Position numbers and translations under genes: made by a program
DNA from: Planctomycetota bacterium
GTDB taxonomy: Bacteria; Planctomycetota; Planctomycetia; Pirellulales; JADFKK01
Assembly (NCBI GenBank): GCA_022564995.1
Contig: JADFKK010000031.1
Coordinates: forward strand, 1-39,238
DNA length: 39,238 bases
Reading direction: 5' to 3'
Notes under the pieces: generated by a model
Seen by the model: the letters and a program-made list of their open reading frames with translations, nothing else
The model's database searches: none
Told to the model about the DNA's origin: nothing
Shown here: one piece after another, positions 7,863 to 16,458 of the stretch
Layout: each line of letters starts with the position of its first letter
How positions within the stretch are numbered: position 1 is the stretch's first letter

Positions 7863-9620
7863 ATGACCCCGCTTGACTGGCTGATCGTCGTCGCGCTGAA
7901 CGGATCGATCATCCTCTACGCGCTGTGGCGGGGACGCGAGACACATTCCAGCAGCGACTGGTTTCTGGCCGGGCGCTCGCTGCCTTGGTGGATCGTCGGG
8001 CTGTCGATGTACGCCACGGCGATCGATTCCAGCGATTTGGTGGCCGACGCCGGCGGCACGTACCGATTGGGCATGAGCTATTACGTTGCCGGCGCGATCG
8101 GCACGGTGGCCGGCTGGCTTGTGCTGGCCCGCTTCATCGCCCCGCCCATGTATCGGGCCGGCATGTACACCAACGCCGAGTATCTCGAAGCACGTTTCGG
8201 GCCGGCCGCCCGGGTTATCAGTGCGATCGTACAGGTGCAATATCGGATGCTCGTGCTGGGAATCATTTCGGTGACGATCTTTCTCACGCTACGAGTCGCC
8301 TGCGACATGGACGAAAGAACGTCGTGGGCGACGGTCATCGGCATCGCCCTGTTGGCCACCGCCTACACGATGGTCGGCGGCCTCAAGTCGGTCGCCGTGA
8401 CCGACGCCATGCAGTCGATCGTGATGATCGTGGCCGCGGCCGTGTTGTTCTTTACCGTGCTGAACGTCGTCGGCGGTTGGAGCGGGATTCACGAACAGCT
8501 GGCCGAGCACGACGAAAACCTCGCCCGGCGGATGCTGCACATCGGAGAGGACCGCGTCGAAGAGGAAGATGTCAGCGAGAAAACCGAAGAAGAGATCGCC
8601 TGGGCGCTGCTCTTGGGCGGAGAGCGCTCCGCCGACGGAACGAAGATCATCCGCCGCACGCCGGCCTGGCTGGCCTGTGTGATGTTCATCATCGGCGGTT
8701 TCGCCTATGCGGTCGTCAACCACACGCAGACGATGCGGCTGTTCGGCGCTCGCAGCGAGTGGGACATGAAGATGGCGGTCGTCGTCGCCGGCGGGGTGAT
8801 GATCGTGGCCACGTTTTTCAACCTGACGATGGGTGTGATGGGCCGGGCGCTGTTTCCCGTGCTGGCCGACGTGCCGCTCGAAGAGGAACTTCGCAAGTCG
8901 GCCGACGCGATCTATCCGCTGCTGGTTCGCGATTACACCGACGCCGGGCTAAAGGGCCTCGTGGTCGCCGGCATTCTCGCGGCCTGCTTCTCGACCTATG
9001 ATTCGATCGGCTCGACGCTTTCGGCCCTGTTGACCCGCGATGTTTACGCCCGCACGATTTCGCCCAACCGCGACGACGCCCATTACCTTCGCGTCGGCCG
9101 CTGGCTCACGCCGCTGATCGTGTTCGGGTCGTTCGCCTACGTGCCGTTTCTGTTGACCGGGGGCATGTTGTTTGTTTACCTCGACCTGGTCGGGGCGTTC
9201 GTCATTCCGTTGCTGACGGTCTATCTAATGGGCACCTTCACTCGCGTGCATCGCCTCAGCGGAACCGTCGGCATGTTGGTCGGCGTCGGATACGGCGTGT
9301 GGCGGTTGGTCGGTGTGAAGCTGGCCGCCGAGACAGGCACCGTCATCATTCCGCCGGCGATTGCCGATGGCTACGCCGCCTATCCGATCAGCATGGCGGT
9401 CACGGCAACGACGATGCTGCTCGTGTCGCTCGTGCGGGGCTGGGTGCCCAAGGGCGAGCCGCTACACGAAGAAGCCAGCGGCTGGCTGCGGGACAGTCAG
9501 CAGGAGATCCGCGCGGTCGATCGTGGCATGACCGTTCGTCACGGCGGGCCATTGCCGACGATTTTAGGGTTGACGGTGTTGGGGGTGGGAATTTACATTT
9601 GCTTCGTTGTTTTCTGGTAA
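7863..9620 (+). CDS. Sodium:solute symporter (SSS family)
   Basis: A 585-residue multi-spanning membrane protein of the SSS family, which couples sodium entry to uptake of sugars, amino acids or organic acids. It starts with the first membrane span WLIVVALNGSIILYALW, then the conserved SSDWFLAGRSLPWWIVGLSM and the DLVADAGGTYRLGMSYY region. TM4-6 include EARFG, and TAYTMVGGLKSVAVTDAMQS is typical of the family. An acidic hydrophilic loop (about 218-260, with RVEEEDVSEKTEEE) lies in the middle. A later GLVVAGILAACFSTYDSIGSTLSALLTRDVY carries the conserved sodium-site region. I chose the ATG at 7863 because upstream codons overlap the inverted repeat at 7737-7799. The divergent enolase-superfamily gene suggests an acid-sugar substrate, which is inference. 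Confidence 0.92.
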   Translation: MTPLDWLIVVALNGSIILYALWRGRETHSSSDWFLAGRSLPWWIVGLSMYATAIDSSDLVADAGGTYRLGMSYYVAGAIGTVAGWLVLARFIAPPMYRAGMYTNAEYLEARFGPAARVISAIVQVQYRMLVLGIISVTIFLTLRVACDMDERTSWATVIGIALLATAYTMVGGLKSVAVTDAMQSIVMIVAAAVLFFTVLNVVGGWSGIHEQLAEHDENLARRMLHIGEDRVEEEDVSEKTEEEIAWALLLGGERSADGTKIIRRTPAWLACVMFIIGGFAYAVVNHTQTMRLFGARSEWDMKMAVVVAGGVMIVATFFNLTMGVMGRALFPVLADVPLEEELRKSADAIYPLLVRDYTDAGLKGLVVAGILAACFSTYDSIGSTLSALLTRDVYARTISPNRDDAHYLRVGRWLTPLIVFGSFAYVPFLLTGGMLFVYLDLVGAFVIPLLTVYLMGTFTRVHRLSGTVGMLVGVGYGVWRLVGVKLAAETGTVIIPPAIADGYAAYPISMAVTATTMLLVSLVRGWVPKGEPLHEEASGWLRDSQQEIRAVDRGMTVRHGGPLPTILGLTVLGVGIYICFVVFW

Positions 9621-9965
9621 GTTGACGCAGCTTTACGCCGAAGGCGTTGTACAACTCAGCCCAGGGTCGCGCAGCGCACCCTGGGTTACGTCACCGAAAG
9701 ACACATCGTTACCCCGAAGGGGTTGCACGGGTTGGGCGAAGTTTCGCGATCCGATGTGTGCAACCCCTTCGGGGTAAAATGAAGTTGATTGGTATTTGTA
9801 CCCAGGGTGCGCTGCGCGACCCTGGGCTGGGATGTGTAATCCCTGCGGGATAAAACTATTCAAACCCGGAAGAACTCTTTCAAATCAAGCAGCACTTATG
9901 TATGCTTGATGTAAGAGTTCGCCACCCAACGTCCCCGGCACAACCGCAAACGTGGGAGCCCAGCG
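9621..9965. repeat. Nested long inverted-repeat element between symporter and DUF1501 genes
   Basis: The gap holds one nested dyad. A 28-nt segment at 9659-9686, itself palindromic (CCCAGGGT and ACCCTGGG ends), recurs as a perfect reverse complement at 9800-9827. Inside it, a 19-nt segment at 9710-9728 (TACCCCGAAGGGGTTGCAC) is perfectly complementary to 9758-9776. The centre is 29 nt. I see no gene in this 345-nt stretch; short open frames across it are only the repeat read on both strands. Confidence 0.85.
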
Positions 9966-11339
9966 ATGGCCCAACCCAACCTATTCTCACGGCGTCGCTG
10001 GCTGCAAATGACGGCCGGCGGTCTCGGCGTTTCGCTGCCGGGCTTTCTCGGCCTGAAGCAACAGGCATCGGCCGCGGCAACAAAACCCGCCCGGGCCAAG
10101 CGCTGCATCGTGCTTTATTGTTGGGGCGGGATCAGCCACATCGACACTTGGGATCCCAAGCCGGACGCCTCGGCGGAGATTCGCGGCGAGTTTCATACGA
10201 TCAACACGGCCGCGCCCGGCATGCGCTTCGGCGAGCACATGCCGCTGCTGGCCAAACAGGCCGACAAGTTGGCGGTTATCCGCTCGATTCATCACGGCTG
10301 CACGGCCCACGGCAAGGGCATGTATTGGAACATGACCGGCCATGCTCCACCGCAGCCGGGGGCGGCGGTGAACTTGCGTCCGTCGCGCGACGACTGGCCG
10401 TCGCTGGCGGCGATGGTCTCGAAGTTCCACGACGCCCCGCGGGGCATGCCGCGGGCGGTGCGGCTGCCGTATCCGCTGGTCGATAACGGCACCTTGCAGG
10501 CCGGCGAGTTCGGCGGCTTCATGGGCATCGCCCAAGATCCGATCGTCATCCGCACGCCCAGCGGCCGAGAGTACGGCGGCGTCTCCCGAGCCCTCGGCTC
10601 GGCGGTGCTCAAGCTGAACGCTCCGCTCGACGTCGTTCGCATGCGCAATCGGCGCAGCTTGCTCGCTTCGCTCGAACGGCCGATCGGCGCGCCCGATGCG
10701 GCGGCCTCGCTCCAGCACTTTCGCGAGCTGGCCAACGACATGTTGCTCAACCCGGATGTGAAGCGGGCTTACAACCTCGAAAAAGAAGACCCGCGGGTCC
10801 GCGAAACATACGGCGATCACATCTGCGGGCACAGCGTGCTGTTGGCTAGAAGGTTAAGCGAAGCCGGCGTGCCGATTGTGACGGTCTGCTGCGCGGCGGG
10901 CGATTTGAACGGCTCGAAGGGCGATCACTGGGACACACACGCCGACAATTTCAACCGCCTGAAAAAGCAGATGCTGCCCCCGTTCGATCGGGCGGCCGCG
11001 GCACTGTTGGCCGATCTCGACCAGCGCGGCCTGTTGGACGAGACGCTGGTTGTGTTCCTGACCGATTTCGGCCGCACCCCGAAGATCAACAAGGGCCGCG
11101 GACGCGATCACTATCCGAACGTCTATTCGGTCGTCCTGGCCGGCGGCGGCATCCGCGGCGGGCAAGTCTACGGCACCAGCGACGCGATGGGGGCCTTTCC
11201 CAAGAGCCGGGCCTGCACGCCGAACGATCTACATGCCACGATCTTCCGCACGCTCGGCATCCCGCCCAAGTCGATGATCCAAGACGCCATCGGCCGGCGG
11301 CTGCCGATCAGCGACGGGAAAGTTCTGCCGCTGGCGTGA
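9966..11339 (+). CDS. DUF1501 protein, Tat-exported (first copy)
   Basis: A 457-residue DUF1501 protein, related to the alkaline phosphatase/sulfatase fold and abundant in planctomycetes, function not established. The N-terminus is a twin-arginine signal (SRRRWLQMTAGGLGVSLPGFLGL, cleavage near ASAAA). Family landmarks are WGGISHIDTWDPKPDA, GEHMPLLAKQADKLAVIRSI, the GDHWDTHADNF segment, VVFLTDFGRTPKIN, GRGRDHYPNVYSVVLAGGG and NDLHATIFRTLGI. These His and Asp residues are likely metal ligands. GGGAG lies just ahead of the ATG. In planctomycetes these proteins are usually paired with a DUF1549/DUF1553 partner; here the nearest is at 12769, beyond an inserted low-G+C gene. Confidence 0.9.
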   Translation: MAQPNLFSRRRWLQMTAGGLGVSLPGFLGLKQQASAAATKPARAKRCIVLYCWGGISHIDTWDPKPDASAEIRGEFHTINTAAPGMRFGEHMPLLAKQADKLAVIRSIHHGCTAHGKGMYWNMTGHAPPQPGAAVNLRPSRDDWPSLAAMVSKFHDAPRGMPRAVRLPYPLVDNGTLQAGEFGGFMGIAQDPIVIRTPSGREYGGVSRALGSAVLKLNAPLDVVRMRNRRSLLASLERPIGAPDAAASLQHFRELANDMLLNPDVKRAYNLEKEDPRVRETYGDHICGHSVLLARRLSEAGVPIVTVCCAAGDLNGSKGDHWDTHADNFNRLKKQMLPPFDRAAAALLADLDQRGLLDETLVVFLTDFGRTPKINKGRGRDHYPNVYSVVLAGGGIRGGQVYGTSDAMGAFPKSRACTPNDLHATIFRTLGIPPKSMIQDAIGRRLPISDGKVLPLA

Positions 11340-11478
11340 TTGGCGCAACGGCCAAACCTACGAACGATCCGCCTGCATGAGGAGAAGATCGTGACCCGGG
11401 CGGATTAATATCTGATAGGGGAGCAACTTGGCGTAAGTTGGAGTAAGTTGGACTTGAATGGGGGATGTCTCGCTATTG

Positions 11479-11595
11479 TCAGAATGCGAGCGAGTGCATC
11501 GGGCCGTCCATATTGTGTAGGCCGCCTTTCTTAGGCGCCTTGAGCGGCGGGTACTGGTCCACATTGAGCCGTTTGACGAACACCGACCCCTTGCG
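11479..11595 (-). pseudogene. Possible C-terminal gene remnant
   Basis: On the minus strand a 38-codon frame follows an in-frame TAG and ends at a TGA (11479-11481). It reads like a natural protein end: SVFVKRLNVDQYPPL followed by KAPKKGGLHNMDGPMHSLAF. I do not recognise the parent family. No start codon with upstream domain exists, so if real it is a decayed tail. The rest of the 486-nt gap between 11340 and 11825 shows only a short direct repeat (GTAAGTTGGA) and no other supported feature. Confidence 0.3.
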
Positions 11596-11825
11596 CTAGC
11601 TCATATCACGAGTGCGCCACCAAGATGCGGGCCGCAACCCTGGTTGCTGCGGGTGTTTCGCAGCAGTCACAGAGAATACACGGCGCAACTTGGTCGCGAA
11701 ACGCTTGCTATTCCCCTTTTCGGACTAGATAATGGTCGCTGTCCGTCCGTCTCCACCTTGACTGCGTACGTTGCGATTCGTTAGGCGGACACAATGTACT
11801 CCCAACGAAAGAGTGTGAGCACAAA

Positions 11826-12542
11826 ATGCCATTCGATGGAATTATCTCAGCCGTTGTGGGTGCAGGCATCGCAGCATTAGCAGCTTTCGCATGGAAGAGA
11901 GGGCGCTCGTGGCACCTAGCCAATGCACTTTCTAAATTCTGGGGGCCCACCAAAGAAAAAATCGGGATAATCCCAGTTTATGATTTCGAGGCCAAGAAAG
12001 GCTTTAGTCGGGCTCAAGATGTCCTCGCAATTCACGAACTGTCGTTGTCGCTACGTGGAGTTGGCATTGAATGCAAAATCAATTTCGATGACCGGGATGT
12101 GCCTGACACAATTGACCTAATTCTGGTCTGTTCACCAAAGGCAAATAAACGTTCGCGAAAGTTCTACGAGGACAATGAAAACAGTCTGCCATTCCGCATC
12201 GAATATCATGAGGACGGAAAATCGTTTGACTTTCATCTAGGTCACACTCAGCCAGAGAATGCGATATCGAAGTACCAATCGCCGTCAAACAGCGGTGATG
12301 TGAAGGAGGACATTGGCCTAATCTGTCGATGGAAGATTGACAATCGACGCATATTCTTAATTTGGGGAGTTCACGGGGCTGGGACACTCGCCGCAGCCCA
12401 TTATATCAGTGACAGAAAATCTCTAAAGGAACTCGTTGCGGCGACTGGTGATAAAGACTTCTGCGTTATTATCAAAGCTGGATATACTAGTTACTGGGAG
12501 GTTGATACCCCTAACGGGCATGGTCCGATTTTTTTTCGTTAG
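11826..12542 (+). CDS. Low-G+C orphan gene, membrane-anchored alpha/beta protein, ends at a T8 run
   Basis: As read, this gives 238 residues. An N-terminal membrane span (GIISAVVGAGIAALAAFAW) is followed by a soluble region: IGIIPVYDFEAKK, then IDLILVCSPKANKRSRKFY, DIGLICRWKI, FLIWGVHGAGTLAAAHYIS and DFCVIIKAG. The alternation of hydrophobic strands and a glycine-rich HGAGT turn suggests an alpha/beta sensor or enzyme domain with the bulk in the cytoplasm. I recall similar uncharacterised bacterial proteins, some near conflict systems, but name no family. Base composition is clearly lower in G+C than its neighbours, suggesting transfer. The frame ends just after eight T residues (12529-12536); the -1 frame stays open to 12715 (see next entry), so the gene is probably longer or broken. 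Confidence 0.65.
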   Translation: MPFDGIISAVVGAGIAALAAFAWKRGRSWHLANALSKFWGPTKEKIGIIPVYDFEAKKGFSRAQDVLAIHELSLSLRGVGIECKINFDDRDVPDTIDLILVCSPKANKRSRKFYEDNENSLPFRIEYHEDGKSFDFHLGHTQPENAISKYQSPSNSGDVKEDIGLICRWKIDNRRIFLIWGVHGAGTLAAAHYISDRKSLKELVAATGDKDFCVIIKAGYTSYWEVDTPNGHGPIFFR

Positions 12543-12715
12543 AAGGCAACTTCCCAGAAATCAAAGATTACAGTTCCGAAGTCGAAACGGATGATTTCGC
12601 TCATTGTGCCCGTCGCCACTTTTTCAACCTCCTACCGCTGCTCGTTCGGCACGAATTCAAACAGTATCGCAGTCGAGCGGAGGTTCTTGTGTCGTGCGGG
12701 GACGAATTCTGTTAG
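12539..12715 (+). CDS. Probable C-terminal continuation of the orphan gene in the -1 frame
   Basis: Beginning at the T8 run, the -1 frame reads SLEGNFPEIKDYSSEVETDD, then FAHCARRHFFNLLPLLVRHEFKQ, YRSRAEVLVSCGDEF and a TAG at 12713-12715. That is 58 codons without a stop, with the same low G+C and protein-like character as the upstream part. One added T, or a -1 slip at the TTTTTTT heptamer, would join both parts into about 296 residues. Alternatives are a homopolymer sequencing error, a true inactivating mutation, or chance. Confidence 0.5.
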   Translation, partial: LEGNFPEIKDYSSEVETDDFAHCARRHFFNLLPLLVRHEFKQYRSRAEVLVSCGDEFC

Positions 12716-12768
12716 AATAAGGGCCGGCGTATTTCTTATTAGGGTCGTTCATTGGACAGGGCGCGAGA

Positions 12769-14838
12769 ATGCTCGCAAAGCTGCCAGTTCTGATTGCGGT
12801 TGCCCTGGCGGCGTTTTCGATTTCCGCGCTGCTGCGGGCGGCGGATGATACCGAACAGCACTGGGCGTTTCGCCCGCCGTCGAGTCCGGCGCCGCCGCCG
12901 GTAAAGCAGGCGGGTCGGGTTCGCACACCGATTGACCGCTTTGTGTTGGCGCGGCTGGAGGCGAAGGGGCTCTCGCTTGCGCCTTCGGCGGACAAGTGGG
13001 CGCTCGTCCGCCGGGTCAGTTTCGATCTCACGGGGCTGCCGCCGACGCCGGACCAGATCGCGCGGTTCTTGGGCGACCGCTCGGACGACGCGTACGAGAA
13101 GATGGTCGACGGCTATCTGGCTTCGCCGCGCTTTGGTGAACGCTGGGGGAAGTTCTGGCTCGACGCGGCCGGATACGCCGACTCGAACGGGTATTTCAGT
13201 GCCGACACCGATCGGCCGCTGGCTTATCGTTATCGCGATTACGTGATCCGCTCGCTCAATGCCGACAAGCCGCTCGATCAGTTCGTCCGCGAGCAATTGG
13301 CCGGCGATGAACTGGCCGACTGGGACGGCAAGAGCGAATTGACGCCGACGATGAAGGACATGCTGATCGCCACGCACTATCTGCGCAACAGCCAGGACGG
13401 CACGGGCGAGAGCGACGGCAATCCGGACGAGGTGCGGATCGATCGTTACACCGTGTTGGAAGGCACCGTGCAGATCATCGGCTCGTCGCTGCTGGGGCTG
13501 ACCGTGCAGTGTGCCCGTTGTCACGATCACAAGTTCGAGTCGATCTCGCAACGGGAGTATTATGGGTTGCAGGCGATGATCTTTCCGGCGTTTAACCCCG
13601 AGCAGTGGGTCAAGCCGAACGATCGAGCGACTTACGCGGCCAGCAAGAAGGAGATGACTGCGTGGGAGGCCGACAACAAGCGGATCGATGCGAAGATCGC
13701 CGCGCGGCGCGGCGAGAAAGACGTGGCCAAGCGAAAAGAGTTAGACGAGCAGATCAAGAACATCGAAAAACAACGTAAGCCGAAGCCCGGCAAGATCGCC
13801 TGGGTGACCGATCTCGGGCCGGAGCCGCCGGACGTGCCGCTGCTGGTGCGGGGGAATTACAAGATTCACGGCGAGAAGGTTCGCCCGGCGGCGCTGGCCG
13901 TGTTGGACGAACCGTCGAACCCTTTCAATCTCGACAAGGCCGCCGCCGAGACGCCCCGCACCACCGGGCGCCGGCTGGCGTTTGCCCGCTGGTTGACGAA
14001 GCCCGACTCGCGGGCCGCCGCGCTGTTGGCCCGCGTGTTGGCGAATCGTATTTGGCAAAATCATTTCGGCCGCGGCATCGTGGCTTCGGCCGACAATCTG
14101 GGTGAGGCGGGCGAGTTGCCGACGCACGAATCGCTGCTCAATTATCTCGCCTCGCAACTCGCCGACGGCGGCTGGAAGGCCAAGTCACTACACCGCATGA
14201 TTCTCCGCTCGGCCGTCTATCGCCAGTCGAGCCGGCCACGGGTCGAGGCCAAGAAGATCGACCCAGACGAGTTGCTGCTATGGCGATTCCCGCTACGACG
14301 TCTCGATGCCGAGAGCATTCGCGACGCGATGTTGGCCGCCGCCGGCGAGTTGGACGTGCGGATGGGCGGACCGTATGTGCCGACCAACCGCACCGGCGTC
14401 GGCGAAGTGGTGGTTGATGAGAACCGCGACGGAGCGCGTCGTCGCAGCGTCTATCTACAATCCCGCCGCACCCAAATCGCCAGCCTGCTCGAAACATTCG
14501 ACGCCCCCTCGATCGTGTTTAGTTGCACGCGGCGAACCCCGACGACCATTCCGCTGCAATCACTCAGTTTGCTGAATTCCGACTTCGCAAGGCGCAGGGC
14601 CAAGGCGTTGGCGAAGCGCGTCGCACGCCAAGCCGGATCGCAAACAAACATTCGCATCGATCGGGCGTTTCTGATCACCGTTGGACGCAATCCGAGCAAG
14701 AGCGAACGCACCGCGGCCGAGGAGTTTATCAAGAACCAACCCGACCAATACAAAGATCAACCCGACGCCGAGGCGCGAGCCTGGATCGACTTGTGCCAGG
14801 CGCTGATGGCCAGCAATGCGTTTTTGTACGTTGAGTAA
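12769..14838 (+). CDS. DUF1549/DUF1553 protein (PSCyt2 and PSD1 domains)
   Basis: A 689-residue planctomycete-type protein. A signal peptide (VLIAVALAAFSISALLRAA) precedes a proline-rich linker. DUF1549/PSCyt2 covers about 50-260, opening IDRFVLARLEAKGL, with RRVSFDLTGLPPTPDQI, SPRFGERWGKFWLDAAGYAD and one CxxCH haem-like motif (C248, C251, H252 in VQCARCHDHKFE). A charged helical insert lies near 290-340 (AARRGEKDVAKRKELDEQIK). DUF1553/PSD1 follows from about 400 (RLAFARWLTKPDSRAAALLA, VLANRIWQNHFGRGIV) with RRSVYLQSRR and TIPLQSLSLLN. The N-terminal PSCyt1 cytochrome domain found in longer relatives is absent. Function is not established; redox or polysaccharide roles have been suggested. 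The DUF1501 gene at 14907 follows closely, as is usual. Confidence 0.92.
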   Translation: MLAKLPVLIAVALAAFSISALLRAADDTEQHWAFRPPSSPAPPPVKQAGRVRTPIDRFVLARLEAKGLSLAPSADKWALVRRVSFDLTGLPPTPDQIARFLGDRSDDAYEKMVDGYLASPRFGERWGKFWLDAAGYADSNGYFSADTDRPLAYRYRDYVIRSLNADKPLDQFVREQLAGDELADWDGKSELTPTMKDMLIATHYLRNSQDGTGESDGNPDEVRIDRYTVLEGTVQIIGSSLLGLTVQCARCHDHKFESISQREYYGLQAMIFPAFNPEQWVKPNDRATYAASKKEMTAWEADNKRIDAKIAARRGEKDVAKRKELDEQIKNIEKQRKPKPGKIAWVTDLGPEPPDVPLLVRGNYKIHGEKVRPAALAVLDEPSNPFNLDKAAAETPRTTGRRLAFARWLTKPDSRAAALLARVLANRIWQNHFGRGIVASADNLGEAGELPTHESLLNYLASQLADGGWKAKSLHRMILRSAVYRQSSRPRVEAKKIDPDELLLWRFPLRRLDAESIRDAMLAAAGELDVRMGGPYVPTNRTGVGEVVVDENRDGARRRSVYLQSRRTQIASLLETFDAPSIVFSCTRRTPTTIPLQSLSLLNSDFARRRAKALAKRVARQAGSQTNIRIDRAFLITVGRNPSKSERTAAEEFIKNQPDQYKDQPDAEARAWIDLCQALMASNAFLYVE

Positions 14839-14842
14839 CCCC

Positions 14843-14891
14843 GTGGCACCGGCGTCCCGCCGGTGAATCACAGGCGGGACGCCTGTGCCAC
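14843..14891. repeat. Composite palindrome (GTGGCAC element), intergenic copy
   Basis: The element is bounded by GTGGCAC and GTGCCAC. It holds two hairpins: CACCGGCG-TCC-CGCCGGTG at 14847-14865 and CACAGGCG-GGA-CGCCTGTG at 14869-14887, each with an 8-bp stem and 3-nt loop. The two halves are also complementary to each other with two mismatches. It fills most of the 68-nt gap between the DUF1549/DUF1553 gene and the second DUF1501 gene. The same element, partly expanded, sits inside two pseudopilin genes at 33798-33941 and 34919-35059. Confidence 0.9.
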
Positions 14892-14906
14892 GAGAAGCGA
14901 GATGTT

Positions 14907-16304
14907 GTGTTGAAAACTGACCAACCATTCACCGTTAATCGCCGCGCATTCCTCGGCGGCAGCGTCGGCGCCTTGGGCTCCTTGGCCCTAACGCACCTGC
15001 TGCGCGACAGCGCTGCGGCAGCATCGGGAAAAACGCACCACCCGCCCACCGCCAAAAACGTCATCTGCCTGTTCCAGCACGGCGGGCCGAGCCAGGTCGA
15101 TTTGTTCGACCCCAAGCCGATGCTCACCCGGCTGCACGGCAAGAAGTACGACGGCGATTTGGAAACGCACTTTCACAAACAGCGGGGCAACATCCTCGGC
15201 TCGCCGTTTAAGTTCGCCCGCCATGGCGACTCGGGCATCGAGCTGTGCGAGCATCTGCCGCACACCGCGAAGATCGTCGACGACCTAACGCTGATCCGCT
15301 CGATGAGCACCGAGTCGGTCGATCACGAGCAGGCCCTGCGGCTGATTCACACCGGCAAGCTGATCGCCGGGCGGCCGGCCTGGGGCTCGTGGGTGATCTA
15401 CGGCCTGGGCAGCGAGAACCGCAACCTGCCGGCCTACGTGGTGCTGGCCGACCCGGGCGGATTGCCGGTCGACGGCGTGCGAAATTGGTCGTCCGGCTGG
15501 CTGCCGGCCGTGTATCAGGGCACCCCGTTCCGCAGCGGCGGCTCACCCGTCTTGAATCTCAAAACGCCCGCCGACGTGCCCGGCCCGGCCCGTAAGAGGC
15601 AGCTTGGATTTCTAGAGCAGATCAACCGCGAACACCTGAAAAAATATCCCGACAACAAAGACCTGCAAGCGCGGATCGCCAACTTCGAGACCGCCGCGAG
15701 GATGCAGACCGCTGTGCCGGAGGCGATCGACTTGTCGCAGGAGACCGCCGCGACGAGAAAACTGTACGGGTTGGAAAACGGCACCACGCGCGAATACGGC
15801 ACGCGCTGTTTGATGGCCCGCCGGCTGGTCGAGCGGGGCGTGCGTTTCGTGCAGCTTTTCATGAACGGTCAGCCGTGGGACACACACAGCAAGAACGCCG
15901 AGAGCCTCAAGGGGCTGTGTGCCCGCACCGATCAGCCTTGTGCCGCGTTGGTGCAAGACCTCAAGCAGCGGGGCCTGTTGGACTCGACGATCGTACTGTG
16001 GACCGGGGAATTCGGGCGGCTGCCGATCTCGCAGGGCAAGGATGGGCGGGACCACAATCGCCGCGGCTTCTCGTTGTGGCTGGCCGGCGGCGGGTTCAAG
16101 GGCGGATACGCTCACGGGGCGACCGATGAGTTCGGCTACGAGGCGGTCGAGGACGTTGTCAACGTACACGATCTGCACGCCACGTTGCTGCACGCCCTGG
16201 GGCTCGATCATGAGTTGCTGACCTATCCGCACGACGGGCGGGACGACAGTCTCAGTGACCCGGAAGTGACCGGGGCGGAGTTGGTGCCGGAACTGCTGGC
16301 GTAA
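14907..16304 (+). CDS. DUF1501 protein, Tat-exported (second copy)
   Basis: A 465-residue DUF1501 protein starting at a GTG (an ATG five bases earlier is out of frame and closes at once). The N-terminus has a twin-arginine-like signal (VNRRAFLGGSVGALGSLALT). Family landmarks are LFQHGGPSQVDLFDPKP, ELCEHLPHTAKIVDDLTLIR, SVDHEQALRLIHTG, the NGQPWDTHSKN segment, TIVLWTGEFGRLPISQGKDG, RDHNRRGFSLWLAGGGFKGG and HDLHATLLHALGLDH. It follows the DUF1549/DUF1553 gene across the composite palindrome and is that gene's likely partner. Protein fold is phosphatase/sulfatase-like; substrate unknown. Confidence 0.9.
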   Translation: MLKTDQPFTVNRRAFLGGSVGALGSLALTHLLRDSAAAASGKTHHPPTAKNVICLFQHGGPSQVDLFDPKPMLTRLHGKKYDGDLETHFHKQRGNILGSPFKFARHGDSGIELCEHLPHTAKIVDDLTLIRSMSTESVDHEQALRLIHTGKLIAGRPAWGSWVIYGLGSENRNLPAYVVLADPGGLPVDGVRNWSSGWLPAVYQGTPFRSGGSPVLNLKTPADVPGPARKRQLGFLEQINREHLKKYPDNKDLQARIANFETAARMQTAVPEAIDLSQETAATRKLYGLENGTTREYGTRCLMARRLVERGVRFVQLFMNGQPWDTHSKNAESLKGLCARTDQPCAALVQDLKQRGLLDSTIVLWTGEFGRLPISQGKDGRDHNRRGFSLWLAGGGFKGGYAHGATDEFGYEAVEDVVNVHDLHATLLHALGLDHELLTYPHDGRDDSLSDPEVTGAELVPELLA

Positions 16305-16346
16305 CAGGGCGCGATCGGATAGAACGCATCGCTGTTGGTGGCTGGT

Positions 16347-16405
16347 GGCAGAGCCTTGGCGATGCCCCAGACTCGAAGTTGCTGGGGCATCGCCAAGGCT
16401 CTGCC
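16347..16405. repeat. Perfect 23-bp hairpin after the second DUF1501 gene
   Basis: 16347-16369 (GGCAGAGCCTTGGCG onwards) is perfectly complementary to 16383-16405, with a 13-nt loop. Outer sequences (GGTGGCTGGT and ACCAGCCACC) extend the pairing imperfectly. There is no T run directly after it, so it is better described as a dispersed palindromic element than as an intrinsic terminator, although it could end transcription or protect RNA 3' ends. Confidence 0.8.
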
Positions 16406-16458
16406 GCCAGCCACCCGGCCACCAGCCACCGTTCACAAACGCTCATGGATAAAAACAC

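Noticed and set aside
11780..11786. GTTAGGC upstream of the low-G+C gene, like an integron attC core
   Set aside because: No matching GCCTAAC partner or full attC palindrome was found within about 130 nt, and no second cassette boundary follows the gene.
16347..16405. Intrinsic terminator reading of the 23-bp hairpin
   Set aside because: No T run follows either side of the stem, so I list it as a repeat; a role in ending transcription is possible but not shown.
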